Positions 1-9,500 of a stretch of 64,000 nucleotides of DNA are shown piece by piece (the stretch's first letter is position 1; each line of letters starts with the position of its first letter). The translations under genes were made by a program, and so were the position numbers. The DNA is from Gammaproteobacteria bacterium (lineage in GTDB: Bacteria > Pseudomonadota > Gammaproteobacteria > Pseudomonadales > IMCC2047), in contig JAJFKB010000010.1 in the NCBI GenBank assembly GCA_021773395.1, forward strand, positions 1 through 64,000. The letters are read 5' to 3'. The notes under the pieces were generated by a model that was not told the origin of the DNA, made no database searches, and worked only from the letters and a program-made list of their open reading frames with translations.

Positions 1-243
1 CTGATCACGACCCTTCTGCGGATTGGTACGCTTCATCGGTGTGGTAATGCGGTGTGGGTTGTAGGTCTTTTGTACCAGACCCAGTGCTTTTACACACACC
101 CGTCCATTACCCGGATGCATCTCCTGCATCGTATAGTCCGGAACCACCTCACAGGCCACCCCATCCTCTACCCGTATCTTCATCGGATCCGGGCCCGCTA
201 CACAGTTATAGCAATAACTCGGTACGTATCGCGTTTCTGTCAT
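1..243 (-). CDS. Molybdopterin oxidoreductase (DMSO reductase family), N-terminal fragment
   Basis: The frame opens with ATG at 243 and runs off the left edge of the window, giving the first 81 residues. The start is preceded by an AGGTGGAG-like ribosome binding site. The fragment has the N-terminal iron-sulfur region of the DMSO-reductase family: C11-x2-C14 near the start, C50 in RVCVKA, then the YNPHRI/TPMKRTNP segment that leads into the molybdopterin-binding domain. The usual third Cys (C-x2-C-x3-C) is absent: residue 18 is Pro, followed by Asp19. The family transfers oxygen atoms, hydroxyl groups or hydride using Mo or W bis-MGD. The substrate cannot be read from this piece. Because it lies next to an anaerobic aromatic cluster, an aryl-CoA or aromatic-ring oxidoreductase is possible (inference). 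It is divergent from the CoA-ligase-like gene at 805. Confidence 0.85.
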   Translation of the reverse strand, partial: MTETRYVPSYCYNCVAGPDPMKIRVEDGVACEVVPDYTMQEMHPGNGRVCVKALGLVQKTYNPHRITTPMKRTNPQKGRDQ

Positions 244-804
244 AACACTACTCTCCACCTAACACGCCAATAAGATTGGCTTATGGATTAGACGATAGAC
301 CTCATCGATTGTATAACACTATGCTTTCTGTAAATACATCAATAATAGGATCTAGCGAACTAAACGCTAAACGGATTGCTTTTAAAATCCAGTTTTTTGC
401 CGCCCATCCCGAAGCTTACACTAACCATTAGAAACCCCTAAATCCGGGAGAGCGCTATTTCACTCAGAGTTGCACCACTCTAAGAAATAGAGTTTAGCAG
501 GTTTAGCTCATTATTTAAGTCGCTGTCTCATTATATAAGATATAAAATGAAATTATTCCAGCTCCCATGCTACGCTTGCCAACCATATGCCGCAACGAAA
601 TCCGCGGACTAATGGCCTTTTAGAGAAATACACGAGGCAAATCAAGGTGCTATTTGCGTTAGGGACATATACTGCAAACCAGCGCGAACAAAAAATTGAA
701 GTAAAAAAATAAAATGAATGAGTTGACGGAACGTAACACAAGCTACAGCTCATTAAACACATATTATTACAATTGATATAACCTGACCGGAGGAACAGAA
801 TCCC
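244..804. promoter_or_regulatory. Divergent intergenic region with palindrome and hairpin
   Basis: No gene is supported in these 561 bases. The region separates two divergent genes and must hold both promoters. A short palindrome, GCCAAT-AAG-ATTGGC, lies at 266-280, about 25 bases upstream of the molybdoenzyme start, and could be an operator or leader hairpin. A second inverted repeat at 455-490 pairs CTATTTC with GAAATAG and AGAGT with ACTCT. I could not assign -35/-10 elements with confidence on either strand. Confidence 0.5.
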
Positions 805-2838
805 ATGGGAATTGACAATCTGAAAGCTGTATTTCAAAAGGCTGCATCTGAACAGCGTGACCAGCTAACCAAAGAAGAAATAGTGGAGCTATTAACGTCC
901 ACTGGAATTACCGAAGCCGCTCCCACTTCCGCGGAACATCCTCTATTGATAAGCCTCACTAATACGCGCGAATTCGGCATGGTTATCACTGCCGGCAAGG
1001 GCGGTGACAATGTTGAACTTTACGCCTCCAGCTGCCGAAAAGGTCAGGCCTTTATTTCAGCAGCCACTCAAATGACCACGGCTGAAGAATTCTTCACTCT
1101 TTTTAAGCAAACGTTAGTCTATAAAGAATCCTCATCCTTTAATGACCAGCAACTGACGACCTTTTTCAGCGAACTTATCGCTATTGCCAACCAATTTTCG
1201 CCCACTAACCCGGATGCGGAATTTGTCATTGAAGAGCTGGAATTGAATCCGGTATTTTTAACCAACAATGCACTTTCAGTGACGGCTGGGCTCTGCAAGT
1301 TTGGCAAGCCAAAACCCGTTCCAGCAAAGAGACCCATCCAAAAAATCCGCAACATGCTACACCCTGAATCCATTGGAATAATTGGGGTATCTGCTACTAA
1401 AATGAATTTCGGTCGCATTATTCTAAAAAATCTGCTGGATAGCGGCTATAGCCCCGAAAAAATGTACATTGTGCGACCAGGGGAAACCGAAATTGACGGC
1501 GTTAGGTGTATTGACAGCCTGGAAAACCTGGATCATAAACTTGATCTATTTATTGTTGCCGTAGGTGCAGACGCTGTTTTTGATATGGTTGATGACATTA
1601 TTGCCACCGACGCCGCGGAATCGGTCATGCTCATTCCTGGCGGACTTGGAGAAACCGAGGCCAGCCGAGAGCAGGCTGCCGTCATGGCTCAGAAAATGAA
1701 TGAGGCCCACAGACATGGCGACGGCGGACCTATTTTCCTGGGCGGAAACTGTCTGGGTATTGTTTCCCACCCCGGCACTTATGACTCCTGGTTTATTCCC
1801 AAATTCAAACTCCCAAAACCACAAAAAAAGGCACTGCGAAATTCAGCACTGTTAAGTCAAAGCGGCGCTTTTATGATTACCAGGATCAGCCAGAATCCGT
1901 GGTTTGACCCGAACTACATGATAGCGCTGGGCAACCAGAATGATCTCACACACAGCGACATGGTGAACTACTTTTCCGATAACCCTGAAATTGATCTCAT
2001 CGGTGTCTATATCGAGGGCTTCAAAGAGCTGGATGGAATCGCTTTTGCGGAAGCCGTTCGTCGCGCCATCCTTAACGACAAGCAGGTTGTGGTCTATAAA
2101 GCAGGGCAATCTGAACCAGGACAAAATGCAGCGCTAGGGCATACGGCTTCTATCGCTGGTGACTACGATATCTGTGAAACCGTGCTGCGCCAGTCCGGCG
2201 CCATTGTTGCAGGTAATTTTGGCGAATTTAATGATCTTTTTTATGTGGCCGACACTATGCACAACAAGGTTATTGGCGGCAATCGTTTAGGCGCTGTCAG
2301 TGGAGCCGGTTTTGAAACGGTCGGCATGGCCGACAGCATACATTCAGAGACTTTTTCTCTTGAAATGGGAACGCTAGAAGCACATACCCATGAGCGCCTG
2401 AGTGAAATTCTAAAGGCCAAACGTCTGGACGCATTGATGGAAATCCGCAACCCTTTTGACATTAACCCCGGCGCAGACGATGAAGCCCATGTACTTTGCA
2501 CCCAGGCTTTCGCAGAAGATCCGAATATTGATGCGGTTGTTGTGGGTCTGGATCCATTATCACCCATGATGCGAACACTGGTAGAAAGCCCCAGGCCCGG
2601 GTTCGACATTAATAGCGAAGACAGTGTCACCCAGCAACTCCCTAAACTGGTTGACGCTATAGACAAACCGATCATCGGGATCGTTGATGGTGGCTCACTC
2701 TATGACCCAATGATTGAAATGCTTAAGGATAAAGGTGTATGCACGTTTCGGTCCTGCGACCAGGGCGTAAAGGCCTTAGCTAAATATATTGAAGGGCGAC
2801 TAAATAGTAATGAAATCAAGCGAAGACACGGGTCGTAA
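805..2838 (+). CDS. NDP-forming acyl-CoA ligase-like protein with reduced ATP-grasp half
   Basis: The 677-residue protein belongs to the ADP-forming acetyl/acyl-CoA synthetase (ACD) superfamily. Residues about 180-300 are the CoA-binding Rossmann domain (IGIIGVSATKMNFGR). Residues about 345-500 are a succinyl-CoA-ligase-like domain with SQSGA at 351-355 and the phosphohistidine motif GHTASIAG (His446). A further flavodoxin-like domain follows. Residues 1-165 look like the start and end of an ATP-grasp domain (LTKEEIVELL near 21; FGMVITAGKGG at 57-67; EELELNP at 143-149), but the central lobe carrying the ATP-binding lysine is not visible. The intact family couples acyl-CoA formation to ATP via a phosphohistidine. 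Here a partner subunit or another role is possible. The start follows GGAGG with a rather long spacer of 11 bases. The substrate is unknown; aromatic or dicarboxylic acids are inferred only from context. Confidence 0.75.
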   Translation: MGIDNLKAVFQKAASEQRDQLTKEEIVELLTSTGITEAAPTSAEHPLLISLTNTREFGMVITAGKGGDNVELYASSCRKGQAFISAATQMTTAEEFFTLFKQTLVYKESSSFNDQQLTTFFSELIAIANQFSPTNPDAEFVIEELELNPVFLTNNALSVTAGLCKFGKPKPVPAKRPIQKIRNMLHPESIGIIGVSATKMNFGRIILKNLLDSGYSPEKMYIVRPGETEIDGVRCIDSLENLDHKLDLFIVAVGADAVFDMVDDIIATDAAESVMLIPGGLGETEASREQAAVMAQKMNEAHRHGDGGPIFLGGNCLGIVSHPGTYDSWFIPKFKLPKPQKKALRNSALLSQSGAFMITRISQNPWFDPNYMIALGNQNDLTHSDMVNYFSDNPEIDLIGVYIEGFKELDGIAFAEAVRRAILNDKQVVVYKAGQSEPGQNAALGHTASIAGDYDICETVLRQSGAIVAGNFGEFNDLFYVADTMHNKVIGGNRLGAVSGAGFETVGMADSIHSETFSLEMGTLEAHTHERLSEILKAKRLDALMEIRNPFDINPGADDEAHVLCTQAFAEDPNIDAVVVGLDPLSPMMRTLVESPRPGFDINSEDSVTQQLPKLVDAIDKPIIGIVDGGSLYDPMIEMLKDKGVCTFRSCDQGVKALAKYIEGRLNSNEIKRRHGS

Positions 2839-2881
2839 TAACGGTCCTGGATTGCGCGCTCCACCATAATCATTGACTGAC

Positions 2882-2918
2882 TGCAAAGCCCCACCGGACG
2901 TACCGGCGGGGCTTTGCA
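2882..2918. terminator. Strong hairpin downstream of the CoA-ligase-like gene
   Basis: An 11-bp perfect stem (TGCAAAGCCCC with GGGGCTTTGCA) is extended by an inner CCGG/CCGG pairing. It lies 44 bases after the stop at 2838. No T-run follows on either strand, so it is either a terminator that does not need a U-tract or a transcript-end stabiliser. Nothing else is recognisable up to the next gene near 3146. Confidence 0.55.
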
Positions 2919-3145
2919 CCCAGGGCTCGCAACAATCAAATATCAAACAATCCTCACTCCAAAATTCCCGCGTCCAACTCATCGTCGAAACAAGTGCTTA
3001 TTGCCGAACCTGTACTACACTGTATAGAGCACGCCGACAAATTAAACCATCGGAAAAGCACGAAGTAAAAATTATAATTTTACGCTAAAGACATTTTTAT
3101 TTGGCATAACTCCACCGAAATAATGACGCACTGATTTTGCTTGGA

Positions 3146-4726
3146 ATGAACAGGTTGCAGAAAATAAGCAAACCCAACATACAATTTTGTATTGCCTGCG
3201 CTGCTATTATTTTTCTGAGCATTGGCAGCACTCGCTATGTTCTAGTTGCAAATTACGACCAACTCCTAAAAAATGATGCCCATATTTTTGATGTTCGCAT
3301 TAACAATTTGACCAGTCACGTTTCGTTGATTAAAACCAATCTTCTCACTCTAAAGGCCACTATTAAAAATAACATTAACCTTGCAGAAAAGGAGCAACTT
3401 GATTTCCCTATTCCGACCAACCTTCTCAAGGCTGACAACGGAACACTTTATACCCATGGCGACCCACTTCAGACTTTGCTTACCTTTAGCTCAATTCCTC
3501 AACGCACATCCGCTTTTTATCACCAACTCAAGGCAAGCCAGGCACTTCACCCTGGCCTGCTTCAGGTTTTAGAAAATATTCCCAACAGCCTTTGGATTTA
3601 TTACGCTTCCAAAGAAGGTTTTAGCTATATTGTCCCAGAAATTCCACATATACCCTCAGCAGAAAGAACTTACAACTCATTATTCTGGACAGAAACCGTT
3701 CCGAGCAAGAATCCTGAATTAAAGATGATTGTAACGGATGCTTACGAGGATTATTTCAGCAAGGAACTGGTGATTACGGTTACCACACCAATCGAACACC
3801 AAAAAGAGTTCATAGGTCTTATTGGATTTGATCTGGGTATCAATTCGCTACTGGAGATTAGTCAACTACATCAAAGCGTTGGACAGACTTTTATTATCGA
3901 TAACCATAATTCTCTGGTACATCCAGATAAAAATGCGCCCGGAAAGGACAGCATGACCGATGCAATGTCCGGTGGCGAGCCGCTTGAGGTTGGCTTCATC
4001 AGAACGAAGGATACTTATTGGCAAAAGAAACCCATATTTGACCAGGAGCTTTACGCAGTACACTTGATCAACTATGACCACCTGTTATTTGAGGCCGTGC
4101 GCAAGAGCATTACCGAACTAGCTGCTATCACCATAACAGCACTCGTGCTTATTATGTTTCTATTCAGGTTGCGAAATTACGGGAACAAGATCACTGAGTT
4201 ATCCAATTCAGATCCACTCACCGGCCTGCTTAATAGGCGCTCCATGGCAGAAATCAGTAACTACCAGATCAGTATGTCTCGCAGGAATAATCGTCCGATT
4301 TCTATCGCAATACTAGACATCGATCACTTCAAAAAGATTAATGACCAGTTCGGCCATGATATTGGAGACCAGGTCTTAAAGCTTTTCGCAAAGAAGCTGC
4401 AATCAGAAACGAGAACCAATGACCTGGTGTGCCGTTACGGCGGCGAAGAATTTATTATCTGTCTACCCGAACTTGATAAATATAGTGCCCGGGATATTAT
4501 TCAACGCTTTCAGGGTATTAGTCTGGATGCAACTCCGTCAGAACGAATTAACATCACCTTTAGCGCAGGAATCACCCATATCGCCGCCGATGAATCACTC
4601 AAGGATGCCACAAAAAGGGCCGACCAGGCACTATTGCTCGCCAAGCAAAGTGGACGCAATCGAATCGAAATTTGCAGCGATTCTGCCGAACAGACCAGCC
4701 AGCCCGAAAAGAATCAAAAAATATAA
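3146..4726 (+). CDS. Membrane sensor diguanylate cyclase (GGDEF)
   Basis: This about 526-residue protein makes cyclic di-GMP from two GTP. A first membrane segment lies near residues 10-32. A periplasmic sensor region of about 290 residues follows, resembling a Cache/PAS-like double domain. A second membrane segment lies near 320-340 and a C-terminal GGDEF domain follows. The active-site loop is GGEEF (about residue 432), and an RxxD inhibitory-site motif (RTND) lies five residues before it, so product inhibition is likely retained. A TTG codon at 3137 could also start the frame; the ATG at 3146 is preferred, although neither has a strong ribosome binding site. It is convergent with a second GGDEF gene 36 bases downstream. 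The ligand sensed is unknown. Confidence 0.85.
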   Translation: MNRLQKISKPNIQFCIACAAIIFLSIGSTRYVLVANYDQLLKNDAHIFDVRINNLTSHVSLIKTNLLTLKATIKNNINLAEKEQLDFPIPTNLLKADNGTLYTHGDPLQTLLTFSSIPQRTSAFYHQLKASQALHPGLLQVLENIPNSLWIYYASKEGFSYIVPEIPHIPSAERTYNSLFWTETVPSKNPELKMIVTDAYEDYFSKELVITVTTPIEHQKEFIGLIGFDLGINSLLEISQLHQSVGQTFIIDNHNSLVHPDKNAPGKDSMTDAMSGGEPLEVGFIRTKDTYWQKKPIFDQELYAVHLINYDHLLFEAVRKSITELAAITITALVLIMFLFRLRNYGNKITELSNSDPLTGLLNRRSMAEISNYQISMSRRNNRPISIAILDIDHFKKINDQFGHDIGDQVLKLFAKKLQSETRTNDLVCRYGGEEFIICLPELDKYSARDIIQRFQGISLDATPSERINITFSAGITHIAADESLKDATKRADQALLLAKQSGRNRIEICSDSAEQTSQPEKNQKI

Positions 4727-4762
4727 ATCTGATATAACCAAAAAAACTGCTGACGTTAACTA

Positions 4763-5809
4763 CTAAAAAAGCTCAATATCTCCGGCGGTGCGACGCTCTT
4801 TCAATAATCCTGCATTTATCAAGGCGTTGTAATTAAACGTTTGGTTGCGTCCTTGCTCCTTGGCGTAATAAAGAGCCTGATCCGCATGCTCGACTACAGT
4901 CGACGGATGATCCTGGGCTGCTATTTCTACTATACCAATACTCACGGTGACCTGCCCAATCTGGGGAAAATCAAAGCGCTCCAGCTTTTTACGAAATCGC
5001 TCAAACACGGAAAACGCCTTCTTTTCGTCAACCTGCGACAACACAACCACAAACTCCTCACCACCATAACGAAAAAGCAGATCTCTACTGCGGAAAGTTT
5101 TCTTCATCATATCTGAAAAGAGCAGCAGTACTTCATCTCCATAAACATGTCCAAAGTTATCATTTACTTTTTTAAAGTGGTCGATATCCATCACCCCGAG
5201 CCAATGACTTTTTGTGTCTTTAGTATGCCTTCTCTCCTCCCCGGTAGGCGAAGTCGATTTGACCTTACTTGAACTCAGAGAAAGCAGTGCTGATATTCTG
5301 GCATCAAAGGTTTTCCGGTTAAGCAGCCCGGTCAATGTGTCATGTTCGTTATCATCAATAATAGCCAGGAAATTACTGTGTATTCGAAGAAAGCACTGTA
5401 CCAGCTTTTCAGTAGTGCTCGAGCAATGCTCACCAATTATAAAAAGGATACTCGTCACCTGATCTTTAATAACCAGCGGAAAGAGTACCCTTTTAACACC
5501 ATCAATTTCTTCAGAAATGGTTTTTCTGGACTGAATACAGGCATTAATCGACGAGTCTCGCATGATTCGCTGCAGACCATACTCACATTGTGCCAGTTTG
5601 AAATAATCGGCACAGGCTTCTTCTGGAATGGAAGCGGTTTCCTCCAGCAATTCCCCCTCTAATCCATCAATAACCCGAAATATGACCAATGCACTACATT
5701 TAATATAATCATATAGCGTTTTGGCCAGCACCCTTTCAAGCGACTTCTTGTCGCGCTCCTCGGTGATATGTATGACAGACTCTAAAAGGTTTCTTTCTTT
5801 ATTGGACAC
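4763..5809 (-). CDS. Cytoplasmic diguanylate cyclase (GAF-like sensor plus GGDEF)
   Basis: The 348-residue protein has no membrane segment. Residues about 1-150 resemble a GAF-type sensor domain. The C-terminal half is a GGDEF domain with active-site GGEEF (about residue 248) and an RSRD inhibitory-site motif five residues before it, so it should be an active, feedback-controlled cyclic di-GMP synthase. The frame starts at GTG (5807-5809), with AGGGGA six bases upstream supporting that choice. It converges on the other GGDEF gene. The two lie between the CoA-ligase-like gene and the hcr genes, but nothing in the sequence ties them to aromatic metabolism. Confidence 0.85.
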   Translation of the reverse strand: MSNKERNLLESVIHITEERDKKSLERVLAKTLYDYIKCSALVIFRVIDGLEGELLEETASIPEEACADYFKLAQCEYGLQRIMRDSSINACIQSRKTISEEIDGVKRVLFPLVIKDQVTSILFIIGEHCSSTTEKLVQCFLRIHSNFLAIIDDNEHDTLTGLLNRKTFDARISALLSLSSSKVKSTSPTGEERRHTKDTKSHWLGVMDIDHFKKVNDNFGHVYGDEVLLLFSDMMKKTFRSRDLLFRYGGEEFVVVLSQVDEKKAFSVFERFRKKLERFDFPQIGQVTVSIGIVEIAAQDHPSTVVEHADQALYYAKEQGRNQTFNYNALINAGLLKERRTAGDIELF

Positions 5810-6109
5810 TAGCTTCCCCTAAAGCAATGACTAATAGAATAAGACCTCTGTACCAGCTTATTGTTCGTGGGCTTTGGGAAAGTGTTTGTTGAGACTATCG
5901 AACGACATTTCCTTATGTGCTGCCCTTTATGATTTTCAGGTTATGATACGTAATTTAAACTCGCTTTACCAACATTGTAAGTAATACAAACGAAAATCAG
6001 TAACGATGCCAACCCAAGACACTATTGACTGGATTCAGACGAACCGGCCAACTCAGAGAGTTTTATAATCGAGAGAGTTTTTAACACAGATTATATGCAG
6101 GAGGTTAAA
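5810..6109. other. Noncoding stretch between GGDEF gene and hcr terminator
   Basis: No gene is supported. The right part leads to the hcr terminator, and the left edge must contain the promoter of the GGDEF gene that starts at 5809. I see no convincing promoter boxes or repeats. Confidence 0.4.
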
Positions 6110-6164
6110 ACAAAAACAGAAGCAACTCTCCTGCTCAAACCAGACGATTCAAGCAGGAAAGTTG
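6110..6164 (-). terminator. Intrinsic terminator of the hcr (aromatic) transcription unit
   Basis: Read on the minus strand, a 13-bp stem (CAACTTTCCTGCT with AGCAGGAGAGTTG, one wobble) closes a loop and is followed by a T-rich tract (CTTCTGTTTTTG). It lies 17 bases beyond the hcrB stop at 6181. It is the clearest terminator found in the long minus-strand aromatic run. Confidence 0.8.
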
Positions 6165-6180
6165 TTTTGAAGGATTCAAA

Positions 6181-7146
6181 TCAGAGCAATTGATTAATCA
6201 GCCGCCGCGCGACGTTCACTACCACTTTGCTTCGATATGACCCCGGCGTAAAGGTACTACGCATTGGTTTGGATTGCACTCTAACCAGTTTCACAAGCGC
6301 TTTGATCGTCTCCTCATCAACAGGCTTTCCGAAACTCTCTTCAGCCCCTTCGACAAAGACGGGACGCGAGTTAGTGCCCGTCAACGCTATGCGAATATCC
6401 TCGAGTTTTCCAGCATTACTCTTGGCAGCAACGGCAACACCTACCAGCGGGAAATCTACGCCACCACGCACTCTGACTTTACGATACTCTGTATTATAGC
6501 CATCCAGCCTTTCAATAATGACTGCGACTAGAAGCTCTCCCGGATTAAGCAGTAAATAATTTGCACCATCTTCCTGATACATATCCTTAAGATCAATGAC
6601 GCGCTTGCCTGCCGCAGATACCAGCTCAACTTTCGCACCATACACCATCATCGCTGGTGCCAGGTCGCCACTGTAAGCAGCCCGACAGATGTCGCCCTGT
6701 GGTGCTACGTGACAGATATCCCCACGATATTTCAAACAGTAGTTGTTTGACTTACGCCACCACTCACTCTGGTTATAAAACTGACAACGAGTATCCAGAC
6801 AAAGGTTGCCACCTACTGTTGCAGACTGTCGATGGGTAGTTCCGGCAATAGTCTCAGCCGCTTGAGCCAGCAGCGCATATTGCTTAATCACCAACTCATT
6901 GCTAATCAATTGCTGCAGACTGACGCTGGCACCAATTTTAAGCCCATTCTCCGTTTCTTCTATCTGTTGCATTTCGGAAACTTCAGACAAATCGACCACT
7001 GTACTTGGCGTTTCCAGGCCCCTTCTGAGGTTGGGCACAAAGTCCGTTCCACCGCCTATGTATCGAGCATCAGCTTCTGCACCTAACGCAACGGCCTCTT
7101 CAGCAGTTTTTGGTTGTCTAATTTCGAATTCAGGTAGTAGTTCCAT
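6181..7146 (-). CDS. hcrB: 4-hydroxybenzoyl-CoA reductase, FAD/[4Fe-4S] beta subunit
   Basis: The 321-residue protein is a xanthine-oxidase-family FAD subunit: it has the FAD loop IGGGTD at 30-35 and ATVGGN near 109-114. Its hallmark is an insertion carrying Cys121, Cys137, Cys145 and Cys154, matching the extra [4Fe-4S] ligands known for HcrB of Thauera and absent from ordinary CoxM-type subunits. With HcrA and HcrC it uses reduced ferredoxin to remove the para-hydroxyl of 4-hydroxybenzoyl-CoA, giving benzoyl-CoA and water. The family length is about 324. The start overlaps the hcrA stop by one base (TAATG), so translation is probably coupled. It is the last gene before the terminator at 6110-6164. 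Confidence 0.93.
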   Translation of the reverse strand: MELLPEFEIRQPKTAEEAVALGAEADARYIGGGTDFVPNLRRGLETPSTVVDLSEVSEMQQIEETENGLKIGASVSLQQLISNELVIKQYALLAQAAETIAGTTHRQSATVGGNLCLDTRCQFYNQSEWWRKSNNYCLKYRGDICHVAPQGDICRAAYSGDLAPAMMVYGAKVELVSAAGKRVIDLKDMYQEDGANYLLLNPGELLVAVIIERLDGYNTEYRKVRVRGGVDFPLVGVAVAAKSNAGKLEDIRIALTGTNSRPVFVEGAEESFGKPVDEETIKALVKLVRVQSKPMRSTFTPGSYRSKVVVNVARRLINQLL

Positions 7147-9500
7147 TAGACAGCCCCCTTCCCGGATTGATTTCGCTTATTCGCCCTTTCCTGCTTAACC
7201 AAAGCGTCTATAACACGATCAGGTGTTATAGGGGTTTCGGTCATTTCGATACCAATTGCATCGCGTACGGCCGATGAAACAGCTGCCAAGACACTGGACA
7301 ACATCCCTTCACTGGCCTCCTTTGCACCAAATGGACCGTTCGCATCAATAGGCTCAATAATTTTTACTTCGATATCCGGGGACTCCATAATGGTTGGGAA
7401 CCGATAATCAAGAAAATTGGCATTCATGTGCATGCCATTTTGGAAACCAGTTTCTTCTGAAATAGCCTGACCCAACCCCATCCAAACACCCCCTTGTACT
7501 TGTCCTTCAACAGACAATGGGTTGATAGCAAACCCACAATCATGGGCGCACCAGATTTTATCAACTGTAACCAGACCAGTATCTTCATCTACAGTCACTT
7601 CAGCAACGGTTGCACCGTAGGAATATCCGGGGGATGAACCTACCGCAGCACCGCGCTGCTTGCCCATACCCTGGAATTCGCGTGGTACAAAATAGGTACC
7701 TTTTGCCGTAATCGTACCGGATCCTATCATTGCTTGATCGACTATATCCTGAAAAGGCACGGCCGTTTCAGGGCTGCCTTTAACTCTATATACCTCACCC
7801 ATACACTCGACGTCTTCGGCAGCGCATTCGAACTTGCTGGCCGCAGCGTCTACCAGTATTTTCTTTAGATTTTTACCGGCATCCACTGCAGCGTTACCAA
7901 CCATCACGGTCACCCTTGAAGAATAGGAACCGTTATCCTTGGGCGTAATCGCACTATCGTTCGCAATGACCCTGAGCCGTCCATAATCCACACCCAGTAT
8001 TTCCGCTACTGATTGCATAATAATGGTGGATGAACCCTGTCCGATATCGGAGGCGCCAGTCAGAATGGTAATGCCACCATCAAAATCCAATTTCAAAATG
8101 ATGGTCGCATGAGGTTCTCCGGTCCAATGTACGGGTCTTCCTGCGCCGCTCACAAAGTGAGAACAGGCGACACCAACGCCCTTACCACGGGGCAACTGCC
8201 GTCGCTTTTCTTTCCAGTTACTGGCCTCTTCAACCCAATCAATGCACTCCGGCAAACCGTAGGATTTTGCCCGGAGTCCGTTAATTGTTTCAAAATTGGG
8301 GGCTAGTAAATTTGCACGCCGCACTTCAATGGGATCCAGGCCTATTTCCTCAGCGAGACTATCGAGCAACGCCTCAAACGCGAAACGAATATTCGTTGTA
8401 CCGTGCCCACGCATCGCACCACAACCTGGATTATTTGTATAAACGCGACGACCGGTGTATTTTACATTCGGGATGTCATAGATCGCGTGCAATAAGGCTC
8501 CGGAATAGAGAATGGTGATAACACCATATCCCGCGTAAGCCCCGCCTCGCTGCAACACTTTTGCTTCACAGGCAGTAATTTTACCGTTTTTCTTAATACC
8601 GATTTTGATACAAACGTCCGTTTCTGGACGACCTTTATGGGTCAGGAATGTCTCTTCGCGAGTCAGCTTCATCCTCACTTTCCCGCCAGCCGCTTTGGCC
8701 AAAAGACAGGCCACAATCTCGAAGTTCAGGGTTTCTGTGCGAGCCCCAAAACCACCACCCACAAAAGGCTTAATCACTCGAATTCGTGAAGAGTCCATCC
8801 CGGTACACTGGGTAACCATCAGGTGCACATAGTATGGCACCTGAGTGACTGACTTTAACGTCAGCAGATCACGCTCTGCGTCATATTCAGCTAAAGACGC
8901 ATGTGGCTCCATATGAGCATGGGTGACTTCGCCACAATGATAGGTCTGCTCAAGCACCAGATCAGCTTCGGCAAAACCCTGTTCTGCATTTCCAAATTCT
9001 TCGTCGACGGCTCTTTCCAAATTGCCTTTGCGCTTCTCGTGAATCAACAACGCATCCGATGCCATTGCGTCTTCCATCGTAAAATAGGCGGGCAATTCTT
9101 TCACTTCAATTTTAATCAGGTCCAGGGCCTGCTGGGCAGTCCTTTCATCGATAGCTGCGACGGCCGCAACGGCATCGCCACGGTATCTCAACTTGCCACG
9201 CGCCAGAGGATATTCATTTTCTGATATAGGCAAAATACCAAAGGGGGCGCCACAATCTTCGCCGGTAATGACCGCCTTAACACCCGCAAGTGCTTTGGCC
9301 TCTGATATGTCAATGTTGACAATTTCGGCATGCGCATAGGGGCTTCTCAAGATAGCACCAACCAGGGCGTCGTCTGCATCCAGATCCGCCGTATATTTTG
9401 CTTGGCCCGATACTTTCTCAACACCGTCAATCAACGGAATACGCGCACCAGCAGCTTTATTCGGTTTTACTTGCATAAGGTCTTGCAGGACTTTGTTCAT
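7146..9500 (-). CDS. hcrA: 4-hydroxybenzoyl-CoA reductase, molybdenum alpha subunit
   Basis: The 784-residue protein is the large molybdopterin-cytosine-dinucleotide subunit of a xanthine-oxidase-family enzyme. The N-terminal part (about 20-130) is the a/b hammerhead domain. Cofactor-binding motifs [18 protein letters not shown] and FGAKEASEG follow in the expected order. Pairing with an HcrB that carries the extra [4Fe-4S] insertion assigns it to 4-hydroxybenzoyl-CoA reductase rather than to CO or nicotinate dehydrogenases. The start overlaps the hcrC stop (ATGA) and its stop overlaps the hcrB start. The enzyme funnels phenolic compounds into the benzoyl-CoA pathway encoded upstream. A few residues more than the roughly 769 usual for the family are seen at the ends. 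Confidence 0.93.
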   Translation of the reverse strand: MNKVLQDLMQVKPNKAAGARIPLIDGVEKVSGQAKYTADLDADDALVGAILRSPYAHAEIVNIDISEAKALAGVKAVITGEDCGAPFGILPISENEYPLARGKLRYRGDAVAAVAAIDERTAQQALDLIKIEVKELPAYFTMEDAMASDALLIHEKRKGNLERAVDEEFGNAEQGFAEADLVLEQTYHCGEVTHAHMEPHASLAEYDAERDLLTLKSVTQVPYYVHLMVTQCTGMDSSRIRVIKPFVGGGFGARTETLNFEIVACLLAKAAGGKVRMKLTREETFLTHKGRPETDVCIKIGIKKNGKITACEAKVLQRGGAYAGYGVITILYSGALLHAIYDIPNVKYTGRRVYTNNPGCGAMRGHGTTNIRFAFEALLDSLAEEIGLDPIEVRRANLLAPNFETINGLRAKSYGLPECIDWVEEASNWKEKRRQLPRGKGVGVACSHFVSGAGRPVHWTGEPHATIILKLDFDGGITILTGASDIGQGSSTIIMQSVAEILGVDYGRLRVIANDSAITPKDNGSYSSRVTVMVGNAAVDAGKNLKKILVDAAASKFECAAEDVECMGEVYRVKGSPETAVPFQDIVDQAMIGSGTITAKGTYFVPREFQGMGKQRGAAVGSSPGYSYGATVAEVTVDEDTGLVTVDKIWCAHDCGFAINPLSVEGQVQGGVWMGLGQAISEETGFQNGMHMNANFLDYRFPTIMESPDIEVKIIEPIDANGPFGAKEASEGMLSSVLAAVSSAVRDAIGIEMTETPITPDRVIDALVKQERANKRNQSGKGAV

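Noticed and set aside
2241-2675. 144-codon minus-strand frame inside the CoA-ligase-like gene
   Set aside because: It is a shadow frame: Ser/Arg-rich composition, no start signal, and the plus-strand frame is clearly the gene.
6096-6194. 32-codon plus-strand frame spanning the hcr terminator
   Set aside because: Its codons coincide with the terminator hairpin and the antisense of hcrB; the frame is most likely chance.
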